Source of the DNA: Casuarius casuarius
Lineage: Eukaryota; Chordata; Aves; Casuariiformes; Casuariidae
Length of the DNA: 64,000 bases
Reading direction: 5' to 3'
Assembly: GCA_003342895.1 (NCBI GenBank)
Contig: PTFA01000111.1
Coordinates: 1,400,199-1,464,198, forward strand
Shown: positions 1-12,850 of the stretch, piece by piece
How positions within the stretch are numbered: position 1 is the first letter of the stretch
Layout: every line of letters starts with the position of its first letter
Translations under genes and position numbers: made by a program
Notes under the pieces: model-generated
Database searches by the model: none
The model's input: only the letters and a program-made list of their open reading frames with translations
Told to the model about the DNA's origin: nothing

Positions 1-2753
1 CAGTTACATAAAAGCAGTTTCCCTTGTATGAGATCAAGAGCATCTGTGAGATATTCACTCAGAACTCTGTAGTGGAAGTCCTGTAAGGGCAAAACTGATG
101 CACGCCCTGTTCTTCTGAACACAAAAGCTAAAAATCACTAAAGAAATAAGATAAACTTGTCTTAGGCTTCTCTTTTCCCTTATGTTTGCTCCTACATTTG
201 TATTTGTATGGTTTACCAAAAAAAAGAAAAAGCAGAAATTGATTGTTTCTGATTATTTCTCTAAAGCTGGATCTATAAACTGTCTATGAACTACAGAGCT
301 GATTTAAAAAAAAAAAAAAAAACTTTTTTTTTAATCTGGAAGCAAAACTATGCACAAACACTGTGGAATAATTATCATAATTACAAGTGAAAAGCAAAAT
401 AACATGGTTCNTCTCCCAATATATGGAACACCTCATATATCGGATGGGTCATGCTAACTATCTTTGTTCTTTCATTTGTACAGTAAAGAGTGTCCTGGTA
501 TGTGTATAATATTTGTTTATCCATACGTTACTATGGTAATCTAAGTAGGTGTTTGTCTAGCATCTTTTGCCATCCTTGGCTAGTCATCCATAACTACTGT
601 TATTGAGCAACAGCTCCTGCCTCACTTAGCTGAATATTCTCACAGGAATGTGCTCTNTGAAGAACAGTAATTGAAAACAAAATAATTGAGTCTCAGCTGA
701 ACAGAACTCAGATGAAAAAAGTAGAATAACAACAACCAAATTACACTTCATTGAGGATGCCTCTATTTGCAGATAAGCATCTTTAAAGATATAGTTGTTT
801 CAAAATATTTAGTATTTTTTATAATTTTTTAAAATAATATTCAAGAGAACGGAATTAGTGTTTAAAGCGGCAAACAAAACAGATTTTACATGTTGTTTCT
901 ATTCAGCAAGAAATCATCGCATACATCATTTAGAGTTTTGTATAGGAAACACACTGCTGTTTCAAAGACTAGTTTTAAAAAGGGACCTGGAGATTATGAC
1001 CCCCCTTCCCTCATGTTTATATATTTGAGGGTATAAAATAGACTACTGGTTGCTTGTCTAGACAGTGGGAAATTTTCTTTTAAAGTCATCACAGCTATAG
1101 CCTAGAAAGGTAACCTTAATCTAGAAAAGTAACCTAAGAATGCAAGAGTCCTGCAAGAGTCCAGAGACAGAATAAACAAAAGTGTTTAGGTGTGACCTAG
1201 ATGCTCAGACAAGATGGTAGGGATCCTACCACTGTATTATATATACATGCAAACCTTTAGTTATTATGTTGTCTTTTGTTTCTCAAGTACCCAGATGAGT
1301 AAGCCAAGAATTTTTGGATCATTCTCTTGAATTTTGGTACTTCAGTTCTACTTCAGTTGAAGAATAAGGAAAAAAAGTGTTATTCTGGATGTTGTATAAA
1401 GCGCTTAGATACCTATTGTCTGTTGTAGGAGTTATGATTTGCATTTGTAATTTCTAAAGTTCTTTGCTTGTAATTCAAGTAATATAACATTTCGTTAAAT
1501 GTAAATGTCGTGCAAAACACCATAGACTCACAGCTGAACAAAACAACTATTTCACTCTTTCAAGCAACAAAGTGATATGCAAGGACAGAGAACAACTGTA
1601 AAGGGCTCCTCAAATCTTTAGAAGAATGAACTGATATAATACACATTGCAACTAATGAAGTCACTCAGTCAGTCATTGCCCATGAAGTACAGAGGGAGAA
1701 GGAATCTAAATATATCCATTACAAATGAGGATACTTGCAGAAAAAGTGAGGACTTGATGAAATCATTGTTAATACAGCTTTTAAATTGATCCTGTGCTAA
1801 ATTGTTTGGTCTGAATAAATATGTACTATCCTGATTCTGTTGAATAAGATCAACTCTGAATATTAATATACTCTGCTAAGTACTACACACATGTAGAATC
1901 TTATCTGGTACTTCATATGATGAATCGATGGAATATATTGAATTGTGTATTTAGTGATCGCAATTGAGCAACTGAAAACAAAAAAACCCCACACCTCTCA
2001 GTCTTAAAGTTAGCTAAGCTAATTCTATTGTTAGAGTGTAAAAAGCATCTCATAAATGTCATTGTGGACTGTGATTATCATAGAAATCAGAAAAGCTAAG
2101 AATAAAGTAATTCCTCACCATTTAGACAATGTTTTTGTTTTTGTTAGATTAGATGAACTGAGAGCATGCTTGAATCAATTGCGTGAAGTTTTTTATGCCT
2201 TTTTATACTTTATATACCCTTCTTCCCTTCCTCCTTGGCCCACCTTTCCTCAAGCCTAGACTATTTCATTTATTTGTTACTTCATCTGTTTAATGAAGAT
2301 GAGCTGATGAGGACTTTATTGTAGTGTTCAACTGACACTATTTAGTGGAAAGTTATACGTTTATGGATATGAAGCTCTTAGTAGCTGTTAGTAGCTGCCA
2401 CTGAAAGTAGTAGGACTGGGCAAGGGAGATGGCTCCATTGCTCTGGGTCCTCCACTAGTCTAGCACAGGAGGATGGGCTTCACTCCACTTGGTGGGGAGT
2501 TGGGAAAAGGGAGCAGAGGGCCTGTTTGGCTGACGAGAGTGTCAGTGAACACATGTGGCTTTCACTTTATTACTTTAAATATGCTTTATTACTTTTGTTA
2601 CAGAACTAACACTTTAAAGACAAAAATGACAGAAAAGAAACTTTTATTTGAAAGATCAGATGATTATGATGTATTAATAATAAAGCAGGATGTCAGCCTT
2701 AATCTTTGCAGGAAATGAAGAACTAACGTGTCAATGAGATTTTCTAAAGTCAT

Positions 2754-2790
2754 ATTATATATATATATATGTATATGTACACACACATAG
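2754..2790. repeat. AT/AC simple repeat
   Basis: A run of alternating AT passes into GTAT and then CACACA units. It is a decayed microsatellite, with no sign that it belongs to a larger element. Confidence 0.8.
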
Positions 2791-5399
2791 GCACACATAA
2801 GCACACATTATATATAGTCATATATAATCCATTATATTTTACTATAATTTATAATAGTACTAAATTAATCTGTTAAATCTATGCTCATATTACTGATTGA
2901 CTAAAGTCAAATCATTTATCTAAGGGTCTATAAACATTTTCGATGTGGGGAAAAACAATCGACTAGATGTTAACTGTATCTAAAACAATGCCCATTTGAT
3001 TTTCTCAAGGTAGTAGCCAATTTATGGATATTTTGCCTTCTTAATCCCACTTTAATTTGAAAATTAAAATGCTTAAAATGGTCATCAAGTTTTTTCAAAC
3101 GTGACTTACTATTTGGGGACCTTTTGGCCTGGATTTACAACTGAAATACTTGAAGAAACAACAGACAACTTGTAAAGCGTATTAAACTGCATTCCACCAG
3201 TAACTTTCAAAAGCCTGGGTCTACTTGTCTAAGTACCTGTATGAAATTGCATAAAGCTAAATTTTTAATGCATTACTTTTGTGACTTTTTTTCTGTTGAC
3301 AAATTTAATTTCTGTAGATTGCTGTTGACATGTTTAATACAAACCTTACTCTATAGCTCTGCTTTGTTGTTTTGTTTAACTATGTTTCTCTTTAGTGCTA
3401 GATTATTTAGGGGAGGGGGAATATACCCCAGTGCTTTTCTCATCTGTTTCATTCTTAATTGCTTTTAAATTAAATGATATGTTTTACTTCAGACATTCAC
3501 TGGATCATAAGAGTTAAAGTTACGTTCCAGAAGCCATGGGCAACATTTTCCCCAAGGACAGAATACTAGGAAAGCTATGGGGGAATTAAACATCAGGCTG
3601 CAGTATCTGAAAGTATTACNTATATTTAATCTTACTGAGGGTAAATGTCACCATAAACCTATTTTTATTCTATTTAATGCTTTCTTTACAGACTATTTTA
3701 CACTAGGCTCATCCACTTCTCCTTACTTCCTATAGACCCCTTCCACAGTGAATGAAACACATTGGAATCCATGGATAATGCACTTTGCTATTTAGTTTTC
3801 AGCATTTTCTCTAGGAACAGCAGTTGCATGAATAGTATCAGAAATAAGATCAATGAACAGGGCGCATGACAGTGCTGTATGAGAGTCACAAAGTACTGCC
3901 CAGCCACTGAATCTAAAGAAACATTTTTTACGAGAATGATGCAAGTATCACGTTGCCAGGTACATGTATTTCTAGCTCCTTAAAACAGTATGTCTACATT
4001 ATGGCGAATCTCTTAATGTATTTATTAATAACATAAATATATCTATAGAGTCAAATTAGACTGTATTGCATAATCCAAGACAGATAGTTTGAAGTATGAA
4101 TTTCTTTCCTACATATCATATTCTCAACAGTCATTTTTCTTCCTCAAAAGACTTGTTTTCTTGTGTGTTTGTTTTCTTATTTCTTGGTGACATTCTTTCA
4201 CAGACATACTAAGCTATTCTGAAGCATCAGACAGTTCAAATTCAAAATATCTTTGTGTGATTAAAATTCAGCAGTAGTCAGATCCCTTGTACACATTTCT
4301 GAATAAAGGCCAGAAATTAGGAATGCAGGTTGCAGCCTTTTAAATCCAGGAATAGCTGCTGCTTCTGATTGTGTTCATTTCTCTGAACTATGATGTCTCA
4401 GGTTCTTAGTTCTGCAATGGCATAAGAAATAATTCTTGAGGTAGGCATAAATCTTTCATACACTAATAAAGAGTGGGAGAGGGGAGCTAGGCAGGCTTTC
4501 CCAGCTCCTTCGCTATTCAGTCCAAAACTGTGGCTTCGCTGCCACCCAGAACTTTTGAGGCTATGGAGGAGTAAGGGCAAAAGCTCATTTTTCTCCCCAG
4601 AGAGTGCTACCTGCACAGTTATAACAGTATTTGCTGCCAGCAAAACTCAGTACATACTAACTGAAACCAATGCAGAAAGAAACATCATGTTTCTTCAATG
4701 TTTGATTTAATATTCTAGTAAGGTATACACTCAAAATGCATTTATTTGTTTCAAGTATCTTTTTATCAGCAAAGCAGATACTTACTATGTTTTGCTTTTT
4801 AAATAGCTTATTTTAGAGCTTTGGGGATTTAAACAAAAGGTTACCATGCAATCACAGAGAAGAAAGAGGAACACTGCTGCTCACTATTAAAAATAAAGCT
4901 GACAGCTAAAGTGTATTGAGAAGTTTCTTTTATTTAAAAAAAATGTATAATTTAATGCTATAAAACCTTTTTAAAATGAAAAATATTTTAAATTTTGGTC
5001 TGAAACCTTTTGAATTGGATCAGTGGAACCTAAGTATTTTGGCCAAGTTGAATTCATGAGCTGTTAATATCAATGAGAGCATTAGATGGGTAAAAGACAC
5101 TGTTAGTGAAAGAACCATGCCTTAGGAAATTAAATGAGGTCAGAAGGAAATGACTGTCATGCCAGAAGCCTAAACAACAAAATCAAGAAACTAGAACAGC
5201 TAGTGAAGAATGTTAAACCAGATGTAATCAGAACAGCAGAAATAAAGCAGAGTATCAATCATAGTTAGAACATAGACTTTGAGGCGATGCACTACTTGGG
5301 AATGGTAGAAACATAAATGAACATGTTTGAAGGGAAATTTTCAAGTGTGCTAGAAAAATTTCAGGGAACCAAATAACTAATATAACATAGACAGAACTT

Positions 5400-5870
5400 C
5401 CTTTGCCTCTGCAAGGTCTTTTTGAAACGCCTGTCAAACTCCTGTTCAGCATCCTGATGCTGTGCAGTCTGCTCACTTCTACCTCCTGTAGCTCCTGCTG
5501 TCGCCCCAGCACAGGAGAGCCACCAGGCACCCCTGCAACCCCAGGCCTGGGTGGCAGCACCCACTCTCTGCAGCTCCATCTGGGTCAAGGCCTCTGCTTT
5601 GCCAGGTCTGCTTCCCCCAGCTGGCAAAGGTGGAGAAATGGCTGCAGCACATCACCACCACTGGCACACAGTCCCACACTGGCTGGAGCAGAGCTTCTGT
5701 GCCCCCTGCCCTGGTGACAGCCACCGTCTGTGTTGGTTGCACTCCTGCTTACCAGGTCCTTCCCACAGCAGATGAGCAGGAGCCTGATCCTCCCCCCCAC
5801 CCCACCCAGTGGTGTTGCAGACTACTGCTGCCAGCCCTTTTTAATCAGGAAATCTTTTCAGGAAACAGCT
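5400..5870. other. Isolated GC-rich block, unidentified
   Basis: About 470 bases are clearly richer in G+C than the flanks and contain C-rich runs and many CAGC/CCTG words. Because stops are scarce in GC-rich DNA, several overlapping frames of 70-104 codons are open on both strands, and none shows a domain I recognise. There is no clear LTR signature: I see no paired TATA box and poly(A) signal and no target duplication. It could be an old LTR or retroviral fragment, a retrocopy, or a small GC island. I do not assign a function. Confidence 0.4.
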
Positions 5871-8027
5871 AACAGAAACTCTTGGCTGCAGAAGTCCCTA
5901 GGAGCTTCCAGCCAGCTACAAGTAGAAATCCAGATTTAAGAAAAAACATAAACCAGAACAAAAACAAAACCAGAAAAAGATATAAACAAACCCCATAAAA
6001 AACAACTAGGAAAAATGATTCTGCAATCCTTTCTTTTCCCCCAACCTGTTCGGGCCATTTATGATTCATTTCAAGCAGATTGTGTGTGTCTACGTGTACA
6101 GCAGCAATTTTGTTTCTTGACTTTTGGAGGAGATAGAAAAAGAATGCTATGGGGACTGAAAGTGGGATGAATTTACACTGTCCTTTTCCAGGAACACCGG
6201 CAATACCATAAGACCATGAAGTTTTGACTTTTCATCCTCCTGCTTCCTTTCACTCTTTGCAATGTAATGTGCCTGATAGCTTCAAAATAATACGTTATTA
6301 GTTCTCGTGCAGAAAAGAATTACTGATAGCTATGAAAGAGGGAAAGGAAACCCAGAAAAAAGAATAGGCAAAGCCCAGTTGCTAAAACTTTCAGTAATTC
6401 TACGCCATTAAAGGGTCAGAAGAGAGGAAGGCAAAGTGACATCAAAGACATAGTGGTATATATTGCAGCAGCAAGAGTTAGCAGAGAAAGCAAGTTAACA
6501 GTCCATTGCAATCCTCTCATTAGTGCAGTTAGTTTCTTTAGACTCCTGACATTTCATCTACACTACATCTACTGTTGAATGATCAAACATATAAACTGCC
6601 ATTCACAGTTTATTATGTTTAAAAAGTATACCTCTGATTTGGGAAACTCACAACCTCTGAAATTAGTAAAAGTGTTTCAGTAATTTTAAATCACTTTAAA
6701 CTGCATGAGCCCAGAATTACAATCACTTCCAAACCCAAGTACTTATAAAAATTTCTGGAGTGCTTGAACAATTTTACACATCTCTACTTCACATATATCT
6801 TGAGCTTCAATGTTTCTGAAGTAAAGTACATTTTAAAATGTGAAGAATATATCTTGATTTTTCCAAGTACAGAACTCAGAGGCAGAGGAGCAGGAGAGAA
6901 GGGTGACAGTCAAATCTGGATTGATTTTGTGCCAATCTTAGGTAAAATATATGAGACAATGAAGTTTACATTAGTATCAGGCAGGAAGATGATTCTCAGT
7001 TAACACCGTTCACTTGGAACAATGAACAGTTTTTAAAATACAATAAATCACAAGCACAAAATGTAAATGCTGATGATATTGTAGGAAATCTGAATTACCC
7101 TTTATGTCTCCACTTACCATATTTTTAATATTCAGTCAACTAATAAGAAACTGTTTGTATGTCCCCAAAGAGTTAATAACTCACTTTCAGATTTTATTGT
7201 AGATGTGTGAGATAGTCTAACTTAAAGCTTCTTCAGAAGTCAAGTTGTTTTTTACTTTGTCCATTTACTTTTTCTATATCTTCTACAGTTCTTTATATCT
7301 ATGGTTGCTGATATTGCATGTGTGGCTGGACTGCCAATGATGCTATCCTACTGAAGAATGCATATCACTCACTAAACATACTTTTCAGTTGCTTGAATCA
7401 CATTCCAGTCTCCCTAGGGACTTGAATAGCTATGCAAAGCTGAAGTACTAACCTGAATGTAAGTGGCCTAGAGGACTTGTATAGTCCAACTGTGTGAAAT
7501 AACTGCAAACTGATTTATGGGGTGGTACCTATGATATCAGGACTTCTGTGAAGCTCTTGACTGAGGGCTGAAATTTTTCTTCTGTTCATATGGTTGGAAT
7601 AGGGAAATATGTTATTTTCTTACTAAGAGATAGGATGTTTGAGGCAGAATTGCCTGCTTAAGAAAGAGTTTGTACTTTCACACAAGCTGAATAAGTCCTT
7701 TTTGGTGGACACAAACTAATTCTCTCTCTTGGGAGATCTTTCTTAGTCTGGCTTCATTCTCTTCTCTTGAAAAAAGAGAAAAGCTGACCGAATGTGTTTT
7801 CTAATCCAGATAGAATGAAATCAGCTCTGGGGTTAGTGCACAAATATACCTATAAAAAGGTGCAACTCCTGTCAAATGGTGTTTTCAGTCTCACATTAGT
7901 AAGCTATTATATTTTAAGATTTGTCCTAATATATCAGATATTTGTTATAAACCATTGTTAATCTATATTTTCATTCTAAGAAAAGTAGAAGACTAGCTTT
8001 AAAATAGACAATCCCTTTCTTCTTATA

Positions 8028-10130
8028 CAGGCATACCTCACTATATTGCGCTTTGCTTTATTGGGCTTCACAGATATTGCGGTCTTTACAAATCGAAGGT
8101 TTGTGGCAACCCTGCGTCAAGCAAGTCTGTTGGCATCATTTTTCCAACAGCATGTGCTCACTTTGTGTCTCTGTGTCACATTTTGGTAATTCTTGCAGTA
8201 TTTCAAACTTTTTCATTATTATTTTATCTTTTGTGGTGCTCTTTGATCAGTGATCTTTGATGTTACTGTTGTAATTGTTTTGAGGTGCCACGAACTATGC
8301 CCATATAGGATGCGGAACTTAACTGATCAATGTTGTGNGTGTTCTGACTGCTCCACTGACCGGCCATTCTCCCATCTCTCTCTCTCTCCTCAGGCCTCCC
8401 TATTCCCTGAGGCATGACAAAATTGAAATTAGGCCAATTAATAACCCTGAAATGGCCTCTAAGTGTTCAAGTGAAAAGAAGAGTCGCACGTCTCTCCCTT
8501 GAAATCAAAAGCTAGAAATGATTAAGCTAGTAAGGAAGGCATGTCGAAAGTTGAGACAGGCTGAAAGCTGGGCCTCTTGTGCCAAACAGTTAGCCAAGTT
8601 GTGAATGCAAAGGAAAAGTTCTTGAAGGAAATTAAAAGTGCTACTCTGGTGAACACACGAAGGATAAGAAAGCAAAACAGCCTTATTGCTGATATGGAGA
8701 AAGTTTTAGTGGTCTGGATAGAAGATCAAACCAGCCACAACATTCCCTTAAGCCGAAGCCTAATCCAGAGCAAGGCCCTAACTCTCTTCAATTCTGTGAA
8801 GGCTGAGAGAGGTGAGGAAGCTGCAGAAGAAAAGTTTGAAGCTAGCAGAGATTGGTTCATGAGGTTTAAGGAAAGAAGCTGTCTCCATAACATAGAAGTG
8901 CAAGGTGAAGCAGCAAGTGCTGATGTAGAAGCTGCAGCAAGTTATCTAGAAGATCTAGCTAAGATAATTGATGAAGNTGGCTACACTAAGCAACAGATTC
9001 TCAATGTAGATGAAGCAGTCTTATCTTGGAAAAAGATGCCACCTAGGAGTTTCACAGATAGAGAGAAGTCAATGTCTGGCTTCAAAGCTTCAAAGGACAG
9101 GCTGACTCTCTCTTGTTAGGGGCTAATGCAGCTGGTGACTTTAAGTTGAAGCCAATGCTCAGTTACCCTTCCAAAAATCCTAGGGCCCTTAAGAATGATG
9201 TTAAATCTGCTCTGCCTGTGCTCTATAAATGGAACAACAAAGCCTGGATGACAGCACATCTGTTTACAACACGGTTTACTGAATATTTTAAGCCCACCGT
9301 AGAGACCTACTGCTCAGAAAAAAGATTCCTTTCAAAATATTACTGTTCATTGACAATGCATCTGGTCACCCAAGAGCTCTGATGGAGCACAATGAGATTA
9401 ATGTTGTTTTCATGCCTGCTAACACAACATCCATTCTGCAGCCCAGGGATCGAGGCGTAATTTTGACTTTCAAGTCTTATTATTTGAGAAATACATTTCG
9501 TAAGACTGCAGCTGCCATAGATAGTGATTCCTCTGATGGATCCGGGCAAAGCAAATTGAAAACCTTCTGGAAAGGATTCACCATTCTAGATGCCATTAAG
9601 AACATCCGTGATTCATGGGAGGAGGTCAAAATATCAACAATAACAGGAGTTTGGAAGAAGTTGATTCCAGCCCTCATGGATGACTTTGAGGGGTTTGAGA
9701 GTTCAGTGGAGGAACTAACTGCAGATGTGGTGGAAGTAGCAAGAGAACTAGAATTTGAAGGTGGAGCCTGAAGATGTGACTGAATTGCTGCAATCTCATG
9801 ATAAAACCTTAAAGGATGAGGAGATGCTTCTTATGGATGAGCAAAGAGAGTGGTTTCTTGAGATGGAATCTACTCCTGGTGAAGATGCTGTGAACACTGT
9901 TGAAATGACAGCAAAGGATTTAGAATATTACATAAACTTAGTTGATGAAGCAGCAGCAGGGTTTGGGAGGAGTGACTCCAATTTTGAAAGAAGTTCTATT
10001 GCGGGTAAAATTCTATCAAACAGCATCACATGCTACAGAGAAATCCTTCATGAAAGGAAGAGTCAATCGATGCAGCAAACTTCGTTGTTGTCTTACTTAA
10101 AGAAATTGCCACAGCCACCCCAGCCTGGGG
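8028..10130 (+). mobile_element. Tigger1-like pogo-family DNA transposon, decayed, 3' end missing
   Basis: The element begins CAGGCATACCTC at 8028 directly after a TA, the target dinucleotide used by Tc1/mariner/pogo elements. The terminal inverted repeat motif (ATTGCGCTTTGC, then CAGATATTGCGG) and about 400 bases of 5' untranslated sequence follow. They match the mammalian Tigger1 consensus as I remember it, with most differences being CG to TG or CA changes typical of methylated DNA. A transposase reading frame with an N-terminal CENP-B-type helix-turn-helix region and a DDE/DDD catalytic domain follows. Recognisable homology stops near 10130, just after the codons for [10 protein letters not shown]. 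No matching 3' inverted repeat (expected AGGTATGCCTG plus TA) is found downstream. The copy is non-autonomous and dead. Tigger elements move by cut and paste with a self-encoded transposase. The family call is strong; the close match to Tigger1 rests on memory and was not aligned. Confidence 0.9.
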
Positions 10131-10303
10131 TGCACACTGGGGCACTCACACTGGTGTTGGAGCCAGTGATGATGGGCACAGGGCAGGTCACCTCCTCCCA
10201 CACAACACCCTGCTACCCCAACCCTGCCATTTGTGCCATCTGTGCATGCAAAGTACACTGCCAGTGTACGTTTGACAAAATGTACAAAAAAGAGAGGTGC
10301 TAA
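8452..10303 (+). pseudogene. Tigger/pogo transposase pseudogene
   Basis: The expected start ATG is at 8452 (MASKCSSEKKSRTSL), but an in-frame TGA follows at 8500-8502 where relatives read through. A small deletion near 8526 shifts the frame. The main frame then runs 8577-9119, covering the C-terminal part of the DNA-binding region ([13 protein letters not shown]) and the first catalytic aspartate (NVDEAVLSWKK). An extra TC in the CTCTCT run near 9105-9113 shifts into a frame ending at 9382. A missing A in the A-run near 9320 shifts it again, splitting the second-aspartate motif (normally IDNAPGH). The 9382-9771 frame carries the third motif as LQPRDRGV, normally LQPMDQGV. An extra G near 9763 moves the C-terminal part into the last frame ([38 protein letters not shown]). 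Four or more lesions make it non-functional. The last frame stays open past the end of homology to a stop at 10303. Confidence 0.9.
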
Positions 10304-10320
10304 TGAGATACAAAATGTGA
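10131..10320 (+). other. Unrelated sequence replacing the Tigger 3' end
   Basis: Directly after the last transposase codons the sequence changes to a GC-richer stretch of about 190 bases (CACACTGGGG, GGCACAGGGCAGG, CACAACACCC) that does not resemble the Tigger1 tail I know, and then AT-rich DNA resumes. The final transposase frame stays open about 58 codons into it. It could be a second inserted repeat, a rearrangement joint, or a family-specific 3' end. I cannot identify it. Confidence 0.5.
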
Positions 10321-12524
10321 AAATATCATATAACTTCCACTCATACAGTGTTNTTTTTGCAGTGCAGTTCAAAAAATGACAGACTTTTCTAAATCAACTT
10401 TGGATTAAATGGGTGATAGGAACTGTACTTATTTATTTTGGTTAAAAAGTAAATATAATAAGGGAAAGGTTTCTAAATATATTTACATTATATGCAGCTA
10501 CAAGTTCTGAAAATAAATAGATCAAAATATTTTTTGTGTATTTTTAGCAAAACAGGAATGGATATGAAAAAATTAGTCAGCTGATGATCGACGCTCATGT
10601 ATAAGACAGGCTTTATTCACATATTTCAGTTATCACACCAATGAGCACTGACTCCTACTGAGCTATAGCTCTCTAATCAAAAAACTATAAACCAGGCCTA
10701 ACTCAGAAATATAGAATTTGCACCATTGTATAGCTTTGGCATTGCCATACAGGGTCTCAAAATAATAGTATTGTGCCAGACAGGCAGGAAAGGTCTCTTT
10801 CATGCCTCTTTCCCTATGTAGTCTGCCATTACCATGGGAAAAAGTATTTTCTTCATAGTTACAGTCATGTTTTGCAAACCTCTGTGACAGACAGAGTCAT
10901 TAACGCTGTTCCTTACCTTAATTAGTTGATAGGCAGAAGATAAAGAGGAAAAAGGGAGAATAAAAAGAAAGGTTGCTGTTTGAAGACTTCTGCAGCTGAA
11001 TAAAAGAAGAACAAGTTCCCCCATATGGGATCATGTAAGACACCTCAAAATCTGACTTTTTCAATATTTTTAAAAAAGGAGGTGACTAGAATTCTATTCC
11101 CTGTTACTGTCCATACTGTCAGCACTGAGCTGAAAAATATAAGCAGTTGCTAAACAAGCTGGTGATTTTAACATGTATTTAAAAATCATTTTTCTGCTAT
11201 TGCTTACACTGATTAGTATTTAGAAAGTTAGCACTTTACCGATCAGCTGGAAAAAATCAGGACTCACCTGAATTCATACTTATGTGCTGGCAAAGGAAAG
11301 GTATAGGTACATAGCAAAGTTTTTTATCTCATTAGTGGATATTAAATGATGATTTGTATTATTTAATGTTAAAATGAGGGCAATTAGGTTCTAGTACTAG
11401 GACTTCTATTAAGGAAACAATAGTGGACAGTTAACTATCTACTATTTTTCCTGCCTTTAAAGACCCTTTGATTTTTTTTTTTTTGAATAGGATAAAAAGT
11501 CCAAATGTGACAGTAAGAGAACTGTTCTTTTTATACCTAAAATCACAAATAAGATAAAAGAAAATACTAGTTACATGCCTCCCTGCAGGGTTCGTTGGTC
11601 TGGGCCAAGATCAGGCCACAGCAGTTCTAAAATTCCCAGCACTAATATGAGAATTCCTGATATCTATCAAGAGCAAAGCATAGGCAAACCTCGCCCATAT
11701 CTGCCTACCTTGCAGACTCCTAGCAAAGGAAGGCTGATATAATTACAGGATGAATGTGCTGCTTAGCAGCAGAAAGAAATCTAGGAGGACTTGCCAACCA
11801 TTACTCAGATTCAAAATTATCTACTCAAAAAAATGATTTAAGGCATGGCTACTTTTATAAAGATTCACATCAGCATAAATGAAACATAAACAGGATCTCA
11901 GTACTAGGGATGCAAAAACAAGCAGCCACATTAGGGAAATGCTCAGAAGGGTTACTCTTCTGTTGTTGTCTACCCATACTTTAAGAATACCCATCTACCT
12001 ATCTAACCTACAGGTCTCATTCAGAATTTTTTTTTAATTAGGTAATTACTAATGAAGCAAGTTTTTTTAACTTATTCCTCACTATTTTCTATGAAACCTT
12101 AATCCTCCTCTCAGCATCTTTCTTTCCTTAAATATTTATGGTTTATGTTTCCATGTTTTCAGCTTGAGTCAGACTGTAGATCTCATCTCCTGATTGGCCC
12201 TTTACACATGAATGAATGGGTTTGTCTTCTATGATAACATGCTTTAAAAGATGCCATTATTATCATCTGATGACTTTTTTCTACACAACAGCCTATTAGA
12301 GATTTTTTTCCAAGAGACAGTTAATGAGATATAAACCAACCAGAGGAGGGAACAGAATTAGGAAACTAGACCTGCTTAATCATTGGCAAGTGCAGATTCT
12401 TACTCTGATTATTCATATAACTGTTCAAATACGAAAAAAAANATATATATATACATATCCCCCTTCAAATTACCAAAATACTAAAGCTTAAAGAGCTTTA
12501 AGAGCTTCTTTGCTTAACCAAGAA
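10321..12524. other. Unannotated non-coding DNA
   Basis: AT-rich sequence with poly(T) and poly(A) runs and no recognisable gene or repeat. The segment at about 11580-11790 is slightly richer in G+C but matches nothing I know. Confidence 0.6.
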
Positions 12525-12850
12525 GGTTAAGATTTGAATCGTCATGGTCTACAAAAATCCACTCTCTAATAGCGAAGGAGCTGGTAGACATAGGTATAGT
12601 GACATGTAGTGGCTGAAGACTGAAACTCTGCAGAGGACAGATTGAGTAACCTAGAGATAAAGTGAATGCTTCTTCAACTGAAGTCTTTAAATCAGAGGTG
12701 GAGATTTATCTCAAAGGCATGCTGTGGCTCACAAAGAAGTTACAGACTTGACACATGCAACACTGGATGAATTTCTGTGGCTTGTTTTAGGTAGGAGGTC
12801 AGAAAAGATGATCACAATGGTCCTTTTTGACCTTAAAGCATGAATCTTGT
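12525..12850 (+). mobile_element. Ancient CR1 LINE, 3' end
   Basis: The last part has the familiar CR1 3' untranslated order: TTCTGTGGCTTG, then GGAGGTCAGA, GATGATCACAATGGTCC and TTTTGACCTTAAA, ending in a degenerate ATGAAT tail. Upstream, GTCTTTAAATCAGAGGTGG and the following words match the end of ORF2 and start of the 3' UTR of the CR1 group common in turtles, crocodilians and old bird copies. It is heavily diverged and 5' truncated, as usual for LINE insertions. The left edge is approximate. Confidence 0.8.

Larger units (their letters stand above)
1..8025. other. Unannotated AT-rich non-coding DNA
   Basis: No exon, RNA gene or repeat family is recognised across this stretch, apart from the AT/AC simple repeat near 2754 and the GC-rich block at about 5400-5870, listed separately. 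Open frames are short, overlap on both strands and show no familiar domain. It reads as intergenic or intronic vertebrate DNA. Confidence 0.6.

Noticed and set aside
5255..5939. Cluster of overlapping open frames on both strands
   Set aside because: Explained by local high G+C lowering stop frequency; no frame shows a familiar motif or splice context.
8577..10303. A working transposase gene
   Set aside because: A stop near the start and several frameshifts separate the catalytic motifs into different frames.
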